DNA from: an uncultured Clostridium sp.
GTDB lineage: Bacteria; Cyanobacteriota; Vampirovibrionia; Gastranaerophilales; Gastranaerophilaceae
Reading direction: 5' to 3'
Assembly: GCA_958449715.1 (NCBI GenBank)
Contig: CAUDIU010000034.1
Span: forward strand, 1-18,365
Length of the DNA: 18,365 bases
Below the pieces are notes generated by a model. That model was not told the origin of the DNA, searched no databases, and saw only the letters and a list, made by a program, of their open reading frames with translations. Below are positions 14,346 to 18,365 of the stretch, piece after piece. Position 1 is the first letter of the stretch; every line of letters starts with the position of its first letter. Made by a program: the position numbers and the translations under genes.

Positions 14346-17300
14346 CTATAAATCTCCGAATGTAGTCGGTGTTTCAAAGAAGTTGATATTTAACAACTCA
14401 GAATCCATATCTGATAGAACTCTTCTTGGAGCTGATTTTCTTAAATCGTCCATATCAGTCATTAAGTCTACTTCTTGACCGTCTTTTTTCGCTACCGTAA
14501 TATCCAAACCGATACTTTGTAATTCTCTTACAAGTACTTTGAATGATTCAGGAATACCCGGTCTTGGAATGTTGTCACCTTTTACGATTGCTTCATATGC
14601 TCTGTTTCTACCGTTAACATCATCTGATTTGATTGTTAACATTTCTTGTAGAGTATATGCTGCACCGTATGCTTCTAATGCCCAAACTTCCATTTCACCG
14701 AATCTTTGACCACCAAATTGAGCTTTACCGCCAAGTGGTTGTTGTGTAACAAGTGAGTATGGACCAGTAGAACGAGCGTGAATTTTGTCGTCTACTAAGT
14801 GGACAAGTTTAAGTATATATGAAAGACCTACTGCAACAGGTTCGTCAAATGGTTCACCTGTTCTACCATCGATAAGTCTTACTTTACCATCTTCATTTAC
14901 CCAATCACAACCAGATTCTTTAATACCTTTTAGTAATTCTGCTTTAGTTGCTCTTTCTGATTGGTTATCACCGTATCTTTCGTCGAAAGATGGTGTTTCA
15001 TAGTAGTTGCCTGTCAAGTATGCTGCCAAACCTAATAATAATTCATAAGTTTGACCAACGTTCATACGAGAAGGTACACCTAGTGGGTTCAATACGATAT
15101 CTACTGGAGTTCCGTCTGGTAAGAATGGCATATCTTCTTTTGGTAATATTCTAGATACGATACCTTTGTTACCGTGACGTCCAGAAAGTTTGTCACCTAC
15201 AGAAACTTTACGTTTTTGTGCGATGTATACTCTGATAACTGTATTAGCTCCTGGTGGTAATTCATCACCTTTTTCTCTATCGAATACTTTTACGTCAAGT
15301 ACTCTACCGCCTTCTCCGTGAGGAACTCTTAATGAGTTATCTTTTACATCTCTTGCTTTTTCAGCGAAGATTGCACGTAGAAGTTTTTCTTCTGGTGGGT
15401 GTTCAGATTCACCTTTTGGTGTAACTTTACCTACCAATATATCGTCTGCATAAACTCTTGCACCGATACGAACAATACCACGTTCATCTAAGTGTCTCAA
15501 AGCATCTTCTGAAACGTTTGGTATTTCACGTGTAATCTCTTCAGGTCCAAGTTTTGTTTGACGAGCATCTATTTCTAATTTTTCAATGTGAACTGATGTG
15601 AAGATGTCATCGTGAACGCATCTTTCTGATAACAAGATAGCATCTTCGTAGTTATAACCTTCCCAAGGCATATACGCTACAATTACGTTTTTACCTAATG
15701 AAAGTTCTCCGCAGTTAGTAGAAGCACCATCGGCAATTACATCGCCTTCTTTTACTTTATCACCTTCGTGAACTAAAGGTTTTTGGTTGATACAAGTATC
15801 TTGGTTACTTCTTACATATTTCATTAATGTATGTACGTGTGGTTTGTTGTGAATATCGCGGATAATAATTTCTTCACCCACTACTCTTTCAACTACACCG
15901 TCGCAATCAGAGATTACAACCATACCAGAGTCTCTAGCAGCTCTTTTTTCCATACCTGTACCAACAACCGGTCTTTGAGTAATTAAAAGAGGTACTGATT
16001 GACGTTGCATGTTTGAACCCATCAATGCACGGTTAGCATCGTCGTGTTCGATGAATGGGATTAATGATGTCGCAACTGAAATGATTTGGATTGGTGATAC
16101 ACCAACGAAGTCAACTTTGCTTGATTGATCCATTGTAAATTCAGATCTGTAACGAACCGGTACATATTCATCTTTGAATGTGCCATCTGGGTTTAGTTGA
16201 ACGTCAGCAGGAGCGCAACGGAATTCTTCGTCTTCGTCTGCTGTCATATAAACAACTTCGTCTGTTACTTTTCCATCTTTAACTACAAAGAACGGAGCTT
16301 CTACGAAACCGTAATCATTTACTTTTGCGTGTGTAGCTAATGAACCGATCAAACCTGCGTTTGGACCTTCAGGTGTTTCAATAGGACAAATACGTCCGTA
16401 GTGTGATGGGTGAATATCACGAACTGCGAAACCTGCACGTTCTCTCATCAAACCGCCAGGTCCTAATGCTGAAATACGTCTTTTGTGAGTTAATTCAGCT
16501 AGTGGGTTAATTTGGTCCATGAACTGTGATAATTGTGATGATCCGAAGAATTCTTTTAATGAAGCAACTAATGGTTTAGTGTTCAATAAGTTCAACGGAG
16601 TAAGTGTTTCAGAATCTTGTAGAGTCATTCTTTCTTTTACAATTCTTTCGATTCTTGATAAACCTACTCTGAATTGGTTTTGTAACAATTCACCTACAGA
16701 TCTGATTCTTCTGTTTCCTAAGTGGTCGATATCATCAACTGTTCCTTCATCATATGTTAAATTGATTAAGTATTCGATTGATGCAACGATATCTTGAACT
16801 GTTAATGTTCTTTGGTTTTTAGGAATATTTAAGTTTAATTTTTTATTTAATTTATAACGACCTACACGACCAATATCGTATTTCTTTTCATCAAAGAAAC
16901 GAGCTTCTAATATTGAACGTCCGCCTGCTGCTGATGCAGGATCGCCAGGTCTTAATTTTTTATATACTTCAATTAATGCATCATCTGTTGTTTCTGCTGT
17001 GTCTTTATCCAATGTTTTCTTCAAGAATTCAAAGTGAGTGAATAAAGTTTCCATTTCAGAAACTGTGATACCCATAGCTTTTAATAATGTTGTAGCTAAG
17101 ATTTTTCTGTTTTTATCGATTTTAACGTAAATAATATCGTTAGAATCAGTTTCTATTTTCAACCAAGCTCCACGGTTAGGAATCATAGTTGCGTTATATA
17201 AACGTTTTCCAGCTGGAGAAATTTCACGTTTGAAGTAAACACCAGGAGAACGAACGATTTGTGAAACGATTACACGTTCAGCACCATTTACAATGAAAGT

Positions 17301-17663
17301 ACCTTTGTCTGTCATTGTAGGAATATCGCCGATGTATACTTCTTGTTCTTTGATTTCACCGCTGTCACGGTTTACTAATCTTACCATTACGCGTAATTGT
17401 TTTGCATATGTTGCGTCATGGATTCTTGCTTCTTCAATTGTATACTTTGCGTTGTCGAAAGTATAGTTTGGTAAGAAGTGTAATTCTAATCTGCCTGTAT
17501 AGTCTTTAATAGGAGAAAAAGATAGTAATTCTTCTTTCAAACCTTCTTTTAAAAACCATTCAAACGATTTTTTTTGCACTTCAATAAGGTCTGGTAAATC
17601 ATCCAAGCGAGTATGTGGAATACCCATTGGAGTTACTCTTTCTGCATATTTTGTGTTAGACAT
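14346..17663 (-). CDS. rpoB: RNA polymerase beta subunit
   Basis: RpoB forms, with the two beta-prime pieces, the catalytic core of RNA polymerase. The 1105-residue product has all the usual blocks: DIPTMTDKGTFIVNGAERV, the rifampicin pocket GSSQLSQFMDQ to ALGPGG, YNYEDAILLSER, GDKLSGRHGNKGI, and the C-terminal GGKAQFGGQRFGEMEVWALE. In the rifampicin pocket D383, H393 and S398 match the sensitive-type residues D516, H526 and S531 of E. coli, so no resistance change is seen there. The length is that of cyanobacterial-type RpoB, shorter than in E. coli. GAGGTG at 17674-17669 sits 5 nt from the ATG. It is first in the operon; no rplJ or rplL lies upstream. Confidence 0.98.
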   Translation of the reverse strand: MSNTKYAERVTPMGIPHTRLDDLPDLIEVQKKSFEWFLKEGLKEELLSFSPIKDYTGRLELHFLPNYTFDNAKYTIEEARIHDATYAKQLRVMVRLVNRDSGEIKEQEVYIGDIPTMTDKGTFIVNGAERVIVSQIVRSPGVYFKREISPAGKRLYNATMIPNRGAWLKIETDSNDIIYVKIDKNRKILATTLLKAMGITVSEMETLFTHFEFLKKTLDKDTAETTDDALIEVYKKLRPGDPASAAGGRSILEARFFDEKKYDIGRVGRYKLNKKLNLNIPKNQRTLTVQDIVASIEYLINLTYDEGTVDDIDHLGNRRIRSVGELLQNQFRVGLSRIERIVKERMTLQDSETLTPLNLLNTKPLVASLKEFFGSSQLSQFMDQINPLAELTHKRRISALGPGGLMRERAGFAVRDIHPSHYGRICPIETPEGPNAGLIGSLATHAKVNDYGFVEAPFFVVKDGKVTDEVVYMTADEDEEFRCAPADVQLNPDGTFKDEYVPVRYRSEFTMDQSSKVDFVGVSPIQIISVATSLIPFIEHDDANRALMGSNMQRQSVPLLITQRPVVGTGMEKRAARDSGMVVISDCDGVVERVVGEEIIIRDIHNKPHVHTLMKYVRSNQDTCINQKPLVHEGDKVKEGDVIADGASTNCGELSLGKNVIVAYMPWEGYNYEDAILLSERCVHDDIFTSVHIEKLEIDARQTKLGPEEITREIPNVSEDALRHLDERGIVRIGARVYADDILVGKVTPKGESEHPPEEKLLRAIFAEKARDVKDNSLRVPHGEGGRVLDVKVFDREKGDELPPGANTVIRVYIAQKRKVSVGDKLSGRHGNKGIVSRILPKEDMPFLPDGTPVDIVLNPLGVPSRMNVGQTYELLLGLAAYLTGNYYETPSFDERYGDNQSERATKAELLKGIKESGCDWVNEDGKVRLIDGRTGEPFDEPVAVGLSYILKLVHLVDDKIHARSTGPYSLVTQQPLGGKAQFGGQRFGEMEVWALEAYGAAYTLQEMLTIKSDDVNGRNRAYEAIVKGDNIPRPGIPESFKVLVRELQSIGLDITVAKKDGQEVDLMTDMDDLRKSAPRRVLSDMDSELLNINFFETPTTFGDL

Positions 17664-18041
17664 TAATTCACCTCGTCTATGTGTACGTACTATATAAAAA
17701 ATTGTATTTATTTCTTTGGAAATTTTTATTACAATTAAAAAATCTAACTTGAGGCTGTAAACCTTTCATTTTACTGAACTTCAGCTTAATGAACTTTTAT
17801 GTTTAAATTCAATTTAGGCATAGTACACCTAACTTAAATTTACCATGTTACTTAATCATAATACATCAATTTTTATCGTCAAGAAAATATCGCTTAATTT
17901 AAAAAAATATGTTAAAATTTTGTTACATTATGTTAAAGCCTTGATTTTATTATATGAAAAGCTTGATTATACCTATGTTTTAGTGTCAAGTCTGGACATA
18001 ATAACTTTTCATATTATGATGTATTAATTAAAGGGGTATAT
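17664..18041. other. 378-bp divergent intergenic region upstream of rpoB
   Basis: An AT-rich region between rpoB (minus) and the exported-protein gene (plus). No convincing sigma-70 promoter was found for either gene. Three structures are visible. An imperfect inverted repeat has 15-base arms at 17804-17818 and 17828-17842 (13 matches) with a 9-base loop. A short perfect palindrome CTGAACTTCAG is at 17775-17785. TGTTA occurs three times, at 17910, 17921 and 17931, that is at 11- and 10-bp steps. An open frame at 17845-18027 is not considered a gene. Confidence 0.6.
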
Positions 18042-18365
18042 ATGAAAAAATTTATATTATTATTATGTTTTTTAATGTTAGGGAAAGCTGCATTATCAGC
18101 AGATATAGAGCCGATTAAAAAAATAGAAAATATTCCATCTGAAATTGTTCTTACTGGAAATTTGGTTTTTGATTGGTTGGATATTTCTCAAGTTCAAAGA
18201 GATGCTGTGATTGATAAGTATCAAAAAGAACTTTTTGATGAAAATACTATATATAAATATAATAAAAAACAGTTCAAATCAGAATATCAGGATTTTTTGA
18301 AAGATAAAGAATATAAAAGGCCTTATATGCTTGTTAAAAATGGTGTAAAAGAGACTGATACAGCA
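18042..18365 (+). CDS. Exported protein of unknown function, 5' part only
   Basis: The first 108 codons of a gene that continues past the window. The product starts MKKFILLLCFLMLGKAALSA, a clear Sec signal peptide, probably cleaved near residue 20 just before DIEPIKKIENIP. The exported part seen so far is rich in Lys, Asp and aromatic residues (FDWLDISQVQRDAVIDKYQK, then EYQDFLKDKEYKRPYML). I recognise no family. The start is well supported by AAGGGG at 18031-18036, 5 nt from the ATG. It is transcribed away from rpoB. A periplasmic or surface location is expected. Confidence 0.8.
   Translation, partial: MKKFILLLCFLMLGKAALSADIEPIKKIENIPSEIVLTGNLVFDWLDISQVQRDAVIDKYQKELFDENTIYKYNKKQFKSEYQDFLKDKEYKRPYMLVKNGVKETDTA

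Noticed and set aside
16490..16560. Rifampicin-resistance substitutions in RpoB
   Set aside because: The positions equal to E. coli D516, H526 and S531 carry the sensitive-type residues Asp, His and Ser.
17845..18027. Open frame of 60 codons in the region between rpoB and the exported-protein gene
   Set aside because: It has no ribosome site, no recognisable family and a composition like translated AT-rich noncoding DNA. It also covers the control region of the next gene.
1..18365. CRISPR arrays, insertion sequences, integrases, toxin-antitoxin pairs or defence genes
   Set aside because: No regularly spaced repeats, transposase or integrase motifs or terminal repeats of an element were found. 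The window is core chromosomal genes.

Overview
The window is AT-rich (about one third G+C by eye) bacterial housekeeping DNA with short intergenic gaps. The strongest lineage clue is an RNA polymerase beta-prime gene split into rpoC1 and rpoC2. The split falls at the position used by cyanobacteria and plastids, and rpoC2 carries a very large insertion of about 650 residues in the trigger loop. With the low G+C and a prepilin N-terminus of the FTLAEVLITLGI type, this points to a non-photosynthetic relative of cyanobacteria (Melainabacteria/Vampirovibrionia, probably the gut order Gastranaerophilales). The lineage is inferred; no search was run.

Left end (1-3770): the start of a type IV prepilin-like gene on the minus strand, whose frame is broken by a run of ten C, with its own good promoter. 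Next comes mutS (minus). Divergent from mutS is an unrecognised membrane-anchored protein, then tRNA-Leu(CAG) 6 bp after its stop, then a 79-residue unrecognised protein with a promoter placed for leaderless transcription.

Middle (3769-8670, all minus): ribH, murQ, gpsA and ricT form a probable transcription unit in that order, starting at a sigma-70-like promoter with a 22-bp palindrome at its expected start site. Upstream are a small Cys-rich protein, a membrane-anchored thioredoxin-like protein and ccdA; the last two form an envelope thiol-disulfide pair. A perfect 34-bp palindrome with a T-run forms the terminator of the rpo operon.

Right (8673-17663, minus): rpoB, rpoC1, rpoC2, each with a good Shine-Dalgarno sequence and short gaps, one with a strong GC hairpin. 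No ribosomal protein genes precede rpoB in the window. It is separated by a 378-bp AT-rich region from a divergent gene for an exported protein that runs off the right edge.

Most genes here are ordinary core genes. The best leads are the homopolymer-interrupted prepilin beside mutS, the two probable leaderless promoters on the only two genes that clearly lack a Shine-Dalgarno sequence, the overlapping divergent promoters at mutS, and the palindrome at the ribH promoter. I did not find a clear undescribed multi-gene system.
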